From Eubacterium sp. UBA5416 (lineage in GTDB: Bacteria > Bacillota > Clostridia > Lachnospirales > Lachnospiraceae), in contig DHNM01000033.1 in assembly GCA_002409525.1 (NCBI GenBank), positions 47,429 through 111,428 of the forward strand: a DNA stretch of 64,000 nucleotides. The letters run 5' to 3'. The notes beneath the pieces are model-generated. The model worked only from the letters and a program-made list of their open reading frames with translations, did not search any database and was not told the DNA's origin. Positions 1-8,531 of the stretch are shown in pieces. The position numbers were made by a program, and so were the translations under genes. Position 1 is the stretch's first letter; every line of letters begins with the position of its first letter.

Positions 1-873
1 CTGGAGTTATCAGAAGATGCATCCTCTGTTATGAGACAACTTTCAACGACACTGCAGTCCTATGACAGCCTGATGGAGAAGCTGGAAGTAGATATCTCTC
101 TCGTGGAGAAAGAGAAGAAAAAGATTGTGGAGCTGATGGAAGACTATATCAAAGAAGTCCACCAGAATCTGGGGAAAATCGATCACAACTCTACGATTAC
201 AATACGGAATCGACCGGTCAAAATGCTCAAGATTCAGGTTCCCGCGTGGGATGAGAATGAAAATCTCTATCAGATGCGCCTGCAGGATTTTATCGATCAG
301 ATCACGAAAAAAGGGATCGAACTGTTTGAAAAAAATGAAAATGCCCAGGAGTATCTGGGAACGCATATCACAACCAAAAATCTGTATGATGCGGTGATTG
401 GTGTGGGAAATATTCAGATCAAGCTTTATAAAATCGAGGCTCAGAGGGAATATCCGATCACTTGGGCAGAGGTTGCCCGCAATTCAGGCGGTGAGGGATT
501 TTTATCAGCCTTTGTGATTCTGACCAGTCTGATGTACTATATGCGAAAAGATGATACTGATATCTTTGCAGATAAAAATGAAGGAAAAGTGCTGATCATG
601 GATAATCCATTTGCCCAGACGAATGCCTCTCATCTGCTGAAACCGCTGATGGAGATGGCAGAAAAGACGAATACCCAGCTCATCTGTCTGAGCGGACTTG
701 GCGGAGAGTCCATCTACAACCGGTTTGACAATATCTATGTCCTGAATCTGATTGCAGCCTCACTTCGGAATGGAACGGAATATCTGAAGGGCGATCACAT
801 CCGGGGAGATGATCCGGACACTGTGGTGGTGTCGCAGATTGAGGTAATGGGGCAGCAGGAGCTTCTGTTTTAA
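1..873 (+). CDS. SMC/SbcC-like ATPase, C-terminal head (5' end outside window)
   Basis: The frame is open from the first base, so this is the C-terminal part (290 residues) of a larger protein. A coiled-coil-like, Lys/Glu-rich opening leads into an ABC-type ATPase head: a signature-like SGGEGFLSAF segment, then a Walker B-like LIMDNPFAQ and a switch-like LICLSGL. This order is that of the C-terminal lobe of SMC, Rad50, MukB and SbcC proteins; the Walker A would lie upstream. The residue after the Walker B Asp is Asn (DNPFA), where most of these ATPases carry the catalytic Glu. The gene ends in TTAA, shared with the stop of the convergent reductase. Partners that would distinguish a DNA repair, condensin-like or plasmid-defence role lie outside the window. 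Fold confident, role unknown. Confidence 0.7.
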   Translation: MELSEDASSVMRQLSTTLQSYDSLMEKLEVDISLVEKEKKKIVELMEDYIKEVHQNLGKIDHNSTITIRNRPVKMLKIQVPAWDENENLYQMRLQDFIDQITKKGIELFEKNENAQEYLGTHITTKNLYDAVIGVGNIQIKLYKIEAQREYPITWAEVARNSGGEGFLSAFVILTSLMYYMRKDDTDIFADKNEGKVLIMDNPFAQTNASHLLKPLMEMAEKTNTQLICLSGLGGESIYNRFDNIYVLNLIAASLRNGTEYLKGDHIRGDDPDTVVVSQIEVMGQQELLF

Positions 874-1790
874 TAGCTGCTTTCCAGTTCTTTGATCTCC
901 CGGTAAAGTCTTTGATTGACCGGTACGTCTAAATTGTATTTTTCTGCTTCTCTGATTACCGTTCCAGAGAATAGCTCTACTTCTGAGTATTTCTTTGAAA
1001 TGCCATCCTGACGCATGGATGGCATTCCATTGGGATTTATTGAGTCTATCATGTTTACGTAATATACCAGATCTTCTTCCGTTACAGGAATATCCTCATA
1101 TTCTGCCAGTGCAATTACCTCCCGCATGGCGGCTTTCATGGTTTCGCGCGCGGTTCCTTCTTTCTGAACGTCAGCATAAGTTCCCTGCTCGACCATAACA
1201 ACCTGATTGACACCGACATTCAGCATCCATTTGCTCCAGAGACGGTGGATGATATCATCTTCATATATATAAGGAAGACCAGTCGAATCAAATAAATCTG
1301 TGACAGCACGCAGTTTCGGCTGTTTGTCCGGCTCGTTTTCGGGAATGCCAATGCAGATCTCGCCCATTTGTGTATAAGTAAGGTTGTTTTCGAGCTTGAC
1401 GGCATCCATCCCCTGAGCGACAGAGTACAGCATATGTTTCATCCCGAAAGTTTCTCCGATGATAGATTCACTGGTAATGCCATTTAAAAGGGATATAATG
1501 ATAGTATTTTCACCCACATAATTTTGGGCGGAAGCGACCGCACTCGATAAGGAGTTCGCCTTAACAGCGAAAATCAGAAGATCTGCGGTGGTGTCAGTAC
1601 GCTCCTTATCGGTGAAATGAAAGTCGCATTTTTGCCCATTACAGTAAACACCCTGTGTTTCATACCTTTTGATCCGTTCCTCATCGGCTATGAAAGATAC
1701 ACGATCATGGCCTAGCTTTTCTGTAAGAAAGTTTCCGAATAAAATGCCGAGGGCACCCATCCCGATCAGTGATATGTTTTGAATCGTCAT
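870..1790 (-). CDS. 2-dehydropantoate 2-reductase (PanE/ApbA) family protein
   Basis: A 306-residue NAD(P)-dependent reductase of the ketopantoate reductase family. The N-terminal Rossmann motif is GMGALG at residues 10-15 and the family C-terminal helical domain follows. I chose the ATG at 1788-1790 because AAGGAGG lies just upstream on the minus strand; a longer frame to 1853 has no such site. No panB, panC or panD is nearby, so true pantothenate synthesis is not supported by context; many family members reduce other 2-oxo acids. The stop overlaps that of the convergent ATPase gene at a TTAA. A second, divergent member is at 48313-49239. Family sure, substrate unknown. Confidence 0.85.
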   Translation of the reverse strand: MTIQNISLIGMGALGILFGNFLTEKLGHDRVSFIADEERIKRYETQGVYCNGQKCDFHFTDKERTDTTADLLIFAVKANSLSSAVASAQNYVGENTIIISLLNGITSESIIGETFGMKHMLYSVAQGMDAVKLENNLTYTQMGEICIGIPENEPDKQPKLRAVTDLFDSTGLPYIYEDDIIHRLWSKWMLNVGVNQVVMVEQGTYADVQKEGTARETMKAAMREVIALAEYEDIPVTEEDLVYYVNMIDSINPNGMPSMRQDGISKKYSEVELFSGTVIREAEKYNLDVPVNQRLYREIKELESSY

Positions 1791-1981
1791 AGTAGCTTCC
1801 TCCTTATATGAGATCATCATAAACGATCTCATATAAAACTGCAAGTTTGACATTCCCCACAGCTAAAGCAGGATCATCTGAGCGGTGAGATAATCGGAGA
1901 TGTGATTTCGAGTTTTTACGATGCGGGAGCGAAAAATGTAAACGATATAAGAGCTTATAGCACGATGAGGTAAACAAAACG

Positions 1982-2010
1982 TTGACTAAAAGAGCTGTTG
2001 ATGATATAAT
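1982..2010 (+). promoter_or_regulatory. sigma-A promoter for the XRE/ImmA module
   Basis: TTGACT (1982-1987) and TATAAT (2005-2010) are separated by exactly 17 bases. Transcription would start near 2017, just before the GAGGAGG ribosome site at 2024-2030. This shows that the XRE gene begins at the ATG at 2039 and not at the in-frame TTG inside the -35 box. Confidence 0.85.
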
Positions 2011-2038
2011 GATAATGCAAGAAGAGGAGGATGATACT

Positions 2039-2383
2039 ATGTATGCAATGGATTTTGCTCAGGTAGGAGCTAATATACAGAATAAATTACTTGAAAAGGA
2101 AATGACCCAGCAGAGCTTAGCGGATGCCCTTGGTATATCAAAGCAGGTTATGAACAAAATTATTAAAGGAAATAAAGCAATTAATGTGAACGAGCTTGCA
2201 AAAATTGCGGATATCTTGAATACATCGACTGATACATTGCTCACAGTTGAAGTGGAACCAGTTGCTGCCGATAGCTTAAGCTTTATGGTAGATGTTCATG
2301 ATGAGGACACACGGGAACGCATTAACCTAATTAGATCTGCAATTGATGAGATTCATATGCTGGAGGAGTTGCTGGATGACTAA
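2039..2383 (+). CDS. XRE-family helix-turn-helix regulator
   Basis: A 114-residue DNA-binding protein with a Cro/CI-type helix-turn-helix at about residues 22-48 (MTQQSLADALGIS then a QVMNKIIKG recognition region) and an acidic C-terminal tail. The start is set by GAGGAGG at 2024-2030, eight bases before ATG. Its stop overlaps the start of the ImmA/IrrE-like peptidase gene by eight bases, so the two are translationally coupled. In known XRE-ImmA pairs the peptidase cleaves or inactivates the repressor; here that is inference from family and layout. It probably represses its own strong promoter. Such pairs occur on integrative elements, prophages and as toxin-antitoxin-like modules; no integrase is visible nearby. 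Confidence 0.85.
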   Translation: MYAMDFAQVGANIQNKLLEKEMTQQSLADALGISKQVMNKIIKGNKAINVNELAKIADILNTSTDTLLTVEVEPVAADSLSFMVDVHDEDTRERINLIRSAIDEIHMLEELLDD

Positions 2384-3191
2384 TGATTTAAACGAGTTTG
2401 AAGTAAATGAAATAAAGGGGCATGCAAAGGAAAAGTTAGGATTGTGCAGAAAAGGAAACGATATTATCGGAACGCAGATTTTTTCGATCCTTGGATTGTA
2501 TGCCAGGGTGATTTATTATCCGTTAGGTAAAGAGGCTCCCTGGGGATTCACTAGAATCAGTGGATCTAAAAACGATGCTTCCCTGGAGAAACCGTTTGTC
2601 GCACTCAATTCTTCCATTCCGATTGATTGTCAGGTATTTGCAGCGGCACATGAATTATATCATATTTGGTATGAACAAAATCCTGATATCTTGCCTTCTG
2701 ATTTGTTGGATGAACAAGATAGAAAGAAAAGTGAAAAAAAAGCAAACAGATTCGCAGCAGAATTTCTTGTGGATGAAGTATTGCTGAAACAGGAAATTGA
2801 ATTATATAGGTTAAAGAATTTTACAATAAAAAGTATACTACAATTGGCAGAACTCTTTACAGTTCCATATAGGACAATGGTAAAACGACTGGGAGAAATC
2901 GGGGTTATTGAGGATGATGATTTGAATAAATTCCTTACTGAATCAGAAGACTCTATTAAAACATATAAAAAAAGATATTCTATAGTTTCTCAGAAATCTG
3001 ATGATCGGATCGCAATAGATGATCTGGTCGAGCTAGCAGTGTCAGCATATGAAGCTAGATACATTACTTATGAAAAGCTGGAATATTTGCTTGGAATTAG
3101 TACCTTAAAACCAGAGGATTTGGGTATTGAAAGGGAAACTGCCTACGAAGCTCCTTCTGATGATGAATTAGACAGTAGCATGGAGGAATAG
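2376..3191 (+). CDS. ImmA/IrrE-family metallopeptidase
   Basis: A 271-residue protein with the zinc-peptidase motif HELYH at residues 92-96 and a downstream SEKKANRFAAEF segment whose Glu is the usual third zinc ligand. This is the COG2856 arrangement found in ImmA (cleaves the ICEBs1 repressor ImmR) and IrrE. A C-terminal region of about 110 residues follows the catalytic domain. Start chosen at ATG 2376, with GGAGGAG upstream and an eight-base overlap with the XRE stop; a longer frame from 2343 runs inside the XRE gene. The likely substrate is the upstream regulator. Cytoplasmic: no signal peptide. Whether it serves stress signalling, element control or toxin-antitoxin behaviour cannot be told from sequence. 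Confidence 0.88.
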   Translation: MTNDLNEFEVNEIKGHAKEKLGLCRKGNDIIGTQIFSILGLYARVIYYPLGKEAPWGFTRISGSKNDASLEKPFVALNSSIPIDCQVFAAAHELYHIWYEQNPDILPSDLLDEQDRKKSEKKANRFAAEFLVDEVLLKQEIELYRLKNFTIKSILQLAELFTVPYRTMVKRLGEIGVIEDDDLNKFLTESEDSIKTYKKRYSIVSQKSDDRIAIDDLVELAVSAYEARYITYEKLEYLLGISTLKPEDLGIERETAYEAPSDDELDSSMEE

Positions 3192-3192
3192 T

Positions 3193-3309
3193 ATGGTAGC
3201 TAAGAAAGACCTTCAGCCCATTATTGATAAGCAATTGAATACAGGGATGGATGACATAACCTGTATCAGAATTATAGATATTATTGTGAAGGCTAAGATG
3301 GTGAAATAG
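3193..3309 (+). CDS. small hypothetical protein (38 aa)
   Basis: A short frame begins two bases after the peptidase stop, with GGAGGA five bases upstream, and encodes 38 residues beginning MVAKKDLQPI and ending KMVK. It is in the same orientation and would be part of the same transcript. I do not recognise a family. Support is the ribosome site, tight spacing and sensible composition; it could still be fortuitous. Confidence 0.45.
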   Translation: MVAKKDLQPIIDKQLNTGMDDITCIRIIDIIVKAKMVK

Positions 3310-3389
3310 CAGTATCAAGAAAAAGTGCAAAGGCACTTTGGGTTCTTGCTGGATGCTGGAGTCAGCAGAGATCCATAATAGGGACTACT

Positions 3390-3425
3390 CGCCATCGAAA
3401 CTACTTATAAGTAGTTTCGATGGCG
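3390..3425 (+). terminator. 36-base perfect palindrome, likely terminator
   Basis: Arms of 18 bases beginning CGCCATCGAAACTAC are perfect reverse complements with no spacer. TTTCTTGTTT follows at 3426-3435, which fits an intrinsic terminator for the XRE/ImmA module, although the T tract is interrupted. The unusual perfection could also mark a protein-binding site or an insertion scar. Confidence 0.6.
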
Positions 3426-3663
3426 TTTCTTGTTTGCAGAGTAGGAGTGAGGTCATAGCAAATTAGTATAAAAGATAATGTTGGTATATAAGCATGACCG
3501 CTTGCTATCGTATGTGTGTGCGTATCAAGTACATATTCCATTAAAATTAACCTCTCATTCTGCCGCATCAACGGCATTTCCTTATAACTTTAGTTTATCA
3601 GTTAAAAAAACATTTCAACCTGTGAGAAGTCGTGCAGAAGCGGAATCCCTTTCGTGAAAATCC

Positions 3664-3692
3664 TTGATATTCTGTTCTGAAAAAGGTAGAAT
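3664..3692 (+). promoter_or_regulatory. sigma-A promoter for mtnK-mtnA
   Basis: TTGATA (3664-3669) and TAGAAT (3687-3692) with a 17-base spacer, about 42 bases before the mtnK start. No operator or riboswitch could be recognised around it. Confidence 0.6.
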
Positions 3693-3734
3693 TAAATCAT
3701 TATTAATTAATAAAAAGAAAAGGGGAGCGTTTAT

Positions 3735-4958
3735 ATGTCAAGATTTGATCATTATTTCCAAATGGATGTGGATGATATCATGGAATATGCCTTGGAGAAA
3801 ACAGAAGATATTGACTGGGATCATAGCTCTATGGTGGTGATTGTTCCAGAGGAACATGGCAACCTGAATTATGTATATCTTGTGAAGGATGCGAGAGGGC
3901 ATTCGATCTTTATTAAACAGGCAGGGACAGAAACACGTATTTCCAAAGACATGAAGCCTTCTACGGATAGAAACAGGCTGGAATCTGAAATCATGATGCT
4001 GGAGGAAAAGCTTGCGCCCGGAATGGTCACACATATCTACTTTTATGATACGGTCATGTGTGCCTGTGGCATGGAAGACTGTTCTGATTTTTCCGTGATG
4101 CGGGATGCCATGCTGCGGCATGAGATATTTCCGGATTTTGCCGATGAGATTTCTACATTTCTGGTTGATACCTTGCTTTTGAGCAGCGATGTGGTGATGG
4201 ATCACAAGGAGAAAAAGAAACTTGTAAAACAATTTATTTCTCCCGACTTATGTGACATTACGGAGAAGCTTGTTCTGATGGAACCATATGACGATCTCAA
4301 TCATCGCAATCATGTTTATACACCCAACTCTGAGTTTGTCAAAAAAGAGCTATATTCGGATGAACAGCTCCATCTGGAAGTGGCAAAGTTAAAATTCAGG
4401 TTTATGACCAATGCACAGGCATTGATTCATGGTGATCTACATACGGGTTCTATCTTTATTCGCAGGGACTCGATGAAGGCATTTGATTCTGAGTTTGGAA
4501 CTTATGCGCCGATGGGGTATGATATTGGAAATGTAGTGGCAAACCTGATCTTTGCTTATGACAATGGTCTTGCAGCAGATGAGGACGAGTTTTGTAACTG
4601 GACGCTTGATACGATTGAAAAGGTCATTGATCTTTTTGTCGAGAAGTTCAGCCGTAAATTTGACGAGGCGGTCACGGAACCCATGGCAAAGGTGAAGGGA
4701 TTCAAAGAGTGGTATCTTGCTGACATTTTAAAAGATACTGCCGGATATACCGGAACCGAATTACATCGCAGAACGGTTGGCATGGCGAATGTGACAGATG
4801 TGACCCGGATCAAGGATGAGGATAAGCGGCTTTTAGCTGAACGCATCAATATTCTTGCCGGAAAAGATTACATCATGAATCAGGAATCCTTTGCATCAGG
4901 AGTAGATTTTACCGCAGCGGTTCGCAGGGCTGAAAAAGAAGCACGAAAGACTCTGTGA
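3735..4958 (+). CDS. mtnK: S-methyl-5-thioribose kinase
   Basis: A 407-residue kinase of the aminoglycoside phosphotransferase / choline kinase fold. It phosphorylates 5-methylthioribose at O1 in the methionine salvage pathway. The catalytic segment HGDLHTGSIF lies near residue 232, and the metal-binding Asp follows in the AFDSEFGTYAPMGYDIGN region; length and both motifs are typical of MtnK. AAGGGGAG precedes the ATG. The next gene encodes the isomerase acting on its product, which makes the assignment firm. The later salvage enzymes (MtnB, MtnW/X, MtnC, MtnD) are absent from this operon, so the product may enter the shorter, aldolase-type shunt or be finished by genes elsewhere. Confidence 0.9.
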   Translation: MSRFDHYFQMDVDDIMEYALEKTEDIDWDHSSMVVIVPEEHGNLNYVYLVKDARGHSIFIKQAGTETRISKDMKPSTDRNRLESEIMMLEEKLAPGMVTHIYFYDTVMCACGMEDCSDFSVMRDAMLRHEIFPDFADEISTFLVDTLLLSSDVVMDHKEKKKLVKQFISPDLCDITEKLVLMEPYDDLNHRNHVYTPNSEFVKKELYSDEQLHLEVAKLKFRFMTNAQALIHGDLHTGSIFIRRDSMKAFDSEFGTYAPMGYDIGNVVANLIFAYDNGLAADEDEFCNWTLDTIEKVIDLFVEKFSRKFDEAVTEPMAKVKGFKEWYLADILKDTAGYTGTELHRRTVGMANVTDVTRIKDEDKRLLAERINILAGKDYIMNQESFASGVDFTAAVRRAEKEARKTL

Positions 4959-4978
4959 GATTAAGAAAGGACAGGATT

Positions 4979-6073
4979 ATGAACGTTGAAGATTTTTTTG
5001 AGCAGATTATCACCGTACGGATGACACCGGATCGGAGTGCTGTCGATATTATAGACCAGACGCTTTTGCCGGGAACTATCCGGAGAATACATCTGCGTAC
5101 GAAAGAGGAAATGTGGGATGCGGTTAAAAAACTGAAAGTTCGCGGAGCACCTGCGATCGGGGTAGCTATGGCTTACGGCATTGCACTGCTGGCATCACAT
5201 ATCGAAGAAACGGAATATGACGCTTTTTGCAAAGAATTCTATGAATTAAAAACCTATCTGGCCTCCTCGCGCCCCACAGCGGTCAACTTATTCTGGGCGC
5301 TCGAGCGAATGGAACGTACCGTGAAAGCCAATTGCGGGAAGCCGGTGGAAGAGATCAAACAAATCCTGTCCGCGGAGGCGGAAGCGATTCGTGAGGAAGA
5401 TGTCCAGATCAGCAAAGATATCGGAGAGACCGGTTTCAAACTGCTGCGGAAGCTCAAAAAGGATGGACAGGAAATTGGAATTATGACACACTGTAACGCT
5501 GGAACTCTGGCGACAGCCAAATATGGCACGGCAACGGCGCCTATGTATATCGCTCTTGAAAAAGGATGGAAGGGATCAGATATGCATGTATATTGTGATG
5601 AGACACGTCCGCTATTACAGGGTGCGCGTCTGACTTCGTTTGAACTATGCAATGCCGGGATTACGACGACCGTACAGTGCGATAATATGGCTTCAATTTT
5701 AATGAAATCAAAAAAGATTGACATTATTTTTGTGGGGTGTGACCGCGTGGCGGCAAATGGAGACGCCGCGAATAAAATAGGCACCAGTGGTCTGGCTATT
5801 CTGGCGAAGTATTATGGAATCCCGTTTTATGTATGCGCTCCCAGTTCCACCATTGATCTGTCCACACCCACAGGGGAACAGATTCCGATCGAGATGAGAG
5901 ACCCGGAAGAGGTGACGGATATGTGGTATAAGGAACGGATGGCACCCGAAGAAGTAGATGTCTACAATCCTGCTTTTGACGTTACCGATCATTCCCTGAT
6001 TACCGGGATCATTACAGAGAAGGGCTTGTGTCATGCACCGTATGATCAGGCATTTAAAAAACCGGGGTTCTGA
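4979..6073 (+). CDS. mtnA: S-methyl-5-thioribose-1-phosphate isomerase
   Basis: A 364-residue member of the eIF-2B/MtnA family, converting 5-methylthioribose-1-phosphate to the ribulose-1-phosphate. Visible family marks are VRGAPAIG near residue 55, the active-site Cys in THCNAGTLAT near 172, and the catalytic Asp in GCDRVAANGDAANK near 255. The start is ATG 4979, preceded by AAGAAAGG, 20 bases after the mtnK stop; the open frame extends a little further upstream without a ribosome site. Co-transcribed with mtnK. Related ribose-1,5-bisphosphate isomerases share the fold, but the neighbour decides in favour of MtnA. Confidence 0.9.
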   Translation: MNVEDFFEQIITVRMTPDRSAVDIIDQTLLPGTIRRIHLRTKEEMWDAVKKLKVRGAPAIGVAMAYGIALLASHIEETEYDAFCKEFYELKTYLASSRPTAVNLFWALERMERTVKANCGKPVEEIKQILSAEAEAIREEDVQISKDIGETGFKLLRKLKKDGQEIGIMTHCNAGTLATAKYGTATAPMYIALEKGWKGSDMHVYCDETRPLLQGARLTSFELCNAGITTTVQCDNMASILMKSKKIDIIFVGCDRVAANGDAANKIGTSGLAILAKYYGIPFYVCAPSSTIDLSTPTGEQIPIEMRDPEEVTDMWYKERMAPEEVDVYNPAFDVTDHSLITGIITEKGLCHAPYDQAFKKPGF

Positions 6074-6269
6074 TAAATAGGTAATCGGGTACTGGGTTGG
6101 TATTTCCTATATAGGGCTTTTATATTTCATTGTATCAACACCGGGCATGGGAAACGTATGAATCAACTCTGAGTGAAGAGAATATTTAGAAGACCATGTC
6201 CGATTTTATAATTAAGCCAACTGCTTCCCACTCTTTTTGATGTACTATAGTATTTCAAATAAATCACAC

Positions 6270-6773
6270 ATCTGTATCTGTAATGATCCGGCTGCTGAGA
6301 TTTTTTGTGGATAACATCGTTATGGATCAGTATTATGTCCATTTATTATGAATCTCTATTATTTCTGCGGGCCGAAAGGCAAAGATAAATATGTATGGGA
6401 TAAAGACCCTTACCCGGTTACGGAAGAAACCCCGAGGTTCAGGCGTATTCATTTCGCGAATATCACAGCACGCAATGTCAATGCCACAGCCGGATTTATC
6501 TATGGATTGTCGGAACAGCCGGTGACGGATGTCAGTTTCCAGAATATCAACATTTCAATGGCAGAACATGCACTGCCAGGAAAACCGGCGATGATGGCAG
6601 GACTTGAGAAGACGGCTAAAAGTGGTTTCTATATTGGCTCTGCCGAAAATATCAGTTTTGATCATGTGATCATCGATGATGTGGAAGGGGAAAGCTATCA
6701 TGTGGAAAACTGTAAAGATCTGTCATGGAATTCCTGTAAAGTAAATGGAAAACTGGTCGAACAGAATGGATGA
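6270..6773 (+). pseudogene. GH28 (polygalacturonase-like) C-terminal remnant
   Basis: The clean frame from 6348 gives 141 residues typical of the C-terminal end of GH28 pectin-degrading enzymes (NLYYFCGPKGKD, then beta-helix repeats such as RIHFANITARN and VSFQNINIS). Just upstream, another frame reads VDNIVMDQ at 6307-6330, the family text expected immediately before. The two frames join if one base is restored near 6331 (CAG then TA TTA TGT CCA). The catalytic Asp residues, which lie further N-terminal, are missing. The gene is therefore both truncated and frameshifted and is unlikely to be active. The adjacent small membrane protein and oxidoreductase may once have been its operon partners. 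Confidence 0.75.
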
Positions 6774-6800
6774 ATGATATTTTGAAGGGAGCAGAAGCAG

Positions 6801-7109
6801 ATGCATCGCAAGATAGAATTATGGATTGTATGGATAACGGCTGTGATTTCAACCCTTTTGATGGAACTCTTTCAGACATTGGGCGCATGGTTTGGCGTTA
6901 CGGTGATTATTATGTTAGTATTAAGTGTACTGGGTACATTTTTTCTCGTCAGCAGAAAAAATCTTCTGGCGGGATCGGTATGCTTTATTCTGGCGGGTAT
7001 CGATTTACTTCTGGGAAGCCAGTTAGTTGCATTTATCCCGGCATTTCCATTTTTTGTATCCGGTGTGTTAGCTCTCAATGACTATATTGTAAGTAAAAAA
7101 GAGGATTAG
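6801..7109 (+). CDS. small integral membrane protein, unknown function
   Basis: A 102-residue, strongly hydrophobic protein with about three membrane segments (roughly residues 7-25, 30-50 and 58-90) and a charged C-terminal tail KKED. AAGGGAG upstream supports ATG 6801. An overlapping frame starting at 6770 is less likely because it is not membrane-like and has poor composition. It sits 17 bases before the Gfo/Idh/MocA gene in the same direction. No family recognised; possibly an accessory membrane factor of a sugar-related operon. Confidence 0.65.
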   Translation: MHRKIELWIVWITAVISTLLMELFQTLGAWFGVTVIIMLVLSVLGTFFLVSRKNLLAGSVCFILAGIDLLLGSQLVAFIPAFPFFVSGVLALNDYIVSKKED

Positions 7110-7126
7110 AAGGAGGAAATCAATCA

Positions 7127-8410
7127 ATGAAGAAAAAGTATGCCCAGGTTGGAACCGGTGGCAGGGCCGGTTTTTACTATGAAGCCATCGCCGGCACCTA
7201 TCACGAAACGAGTGAATTAGTAGGATTCTGTGATATGTCTCTGACACGCATGAACTACGCCAACAAGGTGATTTCAGAGAAATACGGACACAAAAAAGTT
7301 CCGACATATTTCTACACAGATTTTGACAAGATGCTGGACGAGACACATCCGGATGTGGTGATCGTAACAACCGTCGACCGTGTTCATGATCAGTATATCA
7401 TCCGCGCAATGGACAAAGGGTATGATGTCATCACAGAAAAACCAATGACGATCGATGAGAAGAAAGCGCAGGCAATCGTGAATTGTCAGAAACGCACCGG
7501 AAGAAAGCTCCGCGTGACGTTTAATTACCGCTACGCTCCTCATAACACGAAGATGCGTGAACTGATCCGCAATGGTGTGATCGGAGATGTCTTTTCCGTC
7601 CACTTTGAATGGCTGTTAAATACTAAACATGGAGCAGACTATTTCCGCCGGTGGCACCGGAATAAGTATAACAGCGGCGGTCTTCTTGTACATAAGGCGA
7701 CGCATCATTTTGATTTGGTGAATTTCTGGCTGAACACCTATCCTGAGACCGTGACTGCTCTGGGAGATCTGAATTTTTACGGTATGAAAAATGCGGAAAA
7801 ACGTGGACTCGATCATTTCAGTTATCGCTATCACGGCGATCCCAATATGAAAAATGATCCATTTGCCATTGATTTGGAAAGCAGTGAGAAATTAAAGGCG
7901 TTATACCTGGATGCCGAAGCGGACAGTGGTTATATCCGCGACCGCAATGTCTTCTCCGATGATATTTCTATCGAGGATACCATGGGCGCACTGGTCCGTT
8001 ATCACAGCGGCGCCATGATGACGTACTCTCTGAATGCCTATATGCCATGGGAAGGGTTCAATGTTGTGTTCAACGGCAGTAAAGGACGGATCGAAATGAA
8101 GGTTGTGGAGCAGTCCTACATCAATGCCGGTGGGGACCGTGGAAAAGAAGGAGCACTGACAGGAAAAAACATCACCGTCTTCCCGATGTTTGGAAAACCC
8201 TATGAGGTAGATATCGAAGAAAAAGAAGGCGGACACGGCGGCGGAGATCCGGTTCTGCTCAATGATTTATTCGGAGTGCCGGTCGAAGACGAGTTCCATC
8301 GCGCGGCTTCACACATCGACGGCGTGATGTCGATCATGACAGGAATCGCGGCTAATCACTCGATCGCCTCCGGACAGACGGTGAAGATATCCGATTTGAT
8401 ACAGTTATAA
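7127..8410 (+). CDS. Gfo/Idh/MocA-family oxidoreductase
   Basis: A 427-residue NAD(P)-dependent sugar oxidoreductase. The N-terminal Rossmann region has VGTGGRAGFY near residue 8, the family EKP motif occurs in TEKPMTIDEKK near residue 105, and the C-terminal alpha/beta domain carries a KATHHFDLVNFW segment where the catalytic His-x-x-Asp is expected. AGAAGGAGG precedes the start. Members oxidise or reduce hydroxyls of sugars, inositols or glycosides; larger forms of about 430 residues often act on glycosides from plant or host glycans. The neighbouring GH28 remnant hints at pectin-related substrates, but this is only context. Cytoplasmic. Two other members occur at 49302 and 55551. Confidence 0.85.
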   Translation: MKKKYAQVGTGGRAGFYYEAIAGTYHETSELVGFCDMSLTRMNYANKVISEKYGHKKVPTYFYTDFDKMLDETHPDVVIVTTVDRVHDQYIIRAMDKGYDVITEKPMTIDEKKAQAIVNCQKRTGRKLRVTFNYRYAPHNTKMRELIRNGVIGDVFSVHFEWLLNTKHGADYFRRWHRNKYNSGGLLVHKATHHFDLVNFWLNTYPETVTALGDLNFYGMKNAEKRGLDHFSYRYHGDPNMKNDPFAIDLESSEKLKALYLDAEADSGYIRDRNVFSDDISIEDTMGALVRYHSGAMMTYSLNAYMPWEGFNVVFNGSKGRIEMKVVEQSYINAGGDRGKEGALTGKNITVFPMFGKPYEVDIEEKEGGHGGGDPVLLNDLFGVPVEDEFHRAASHIDGVMSIMTGIAANHSIASGQTVKISDLIQL

Positions 8411-8531
8411 AATAAATTTGATTTGTAAGAGAAAAAATATATATCAAAGTTATTGTATATATGTGTTGAAAAGTAGATATATAAACTCAATGATGTGAAA
8501 GAGTGAATAATACAGGAGGTTATCGGCATAC

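Larger units (their letters stand above)
3310..3734. other. intergenic region: perfect palindrome and mtnK promoter
   Basis: There is no convincing gene in these 425 bases. They hold a weak 7-bp hairpin (AAAGTGC and GCACTTT around 3322-3339), a 36-base perfect palindrome (3390-3425, listed separately), a small TGCCG/CGGCA hairpin near 3561-3576, and a sigma-A promoter at 3664-3692. I looked for a SAM-type riboswitch before mtnK and saw none. Confidence 0.6.

Noticed and set aside
1982..2038. In-frame upstream extension of the XRE gene from a TTG
   Set aside because: The TTG lies in the -35 box of a consensus promoter, and GAGGAGG points to the ATG at 2039.
3426..3734. Possible SAM or methionine-type riboswitch before mtnK
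   Set aside because: No kink-turn, conserved core or paired terminator could be made out; a plain promoter explains the region.
6770..7081. Plus-strand frame overlapping the small membrane protein
   Set aside because: The overlapping frame at 6801 has a ribosome site and a sensible membrane-protein composition; this one does not.
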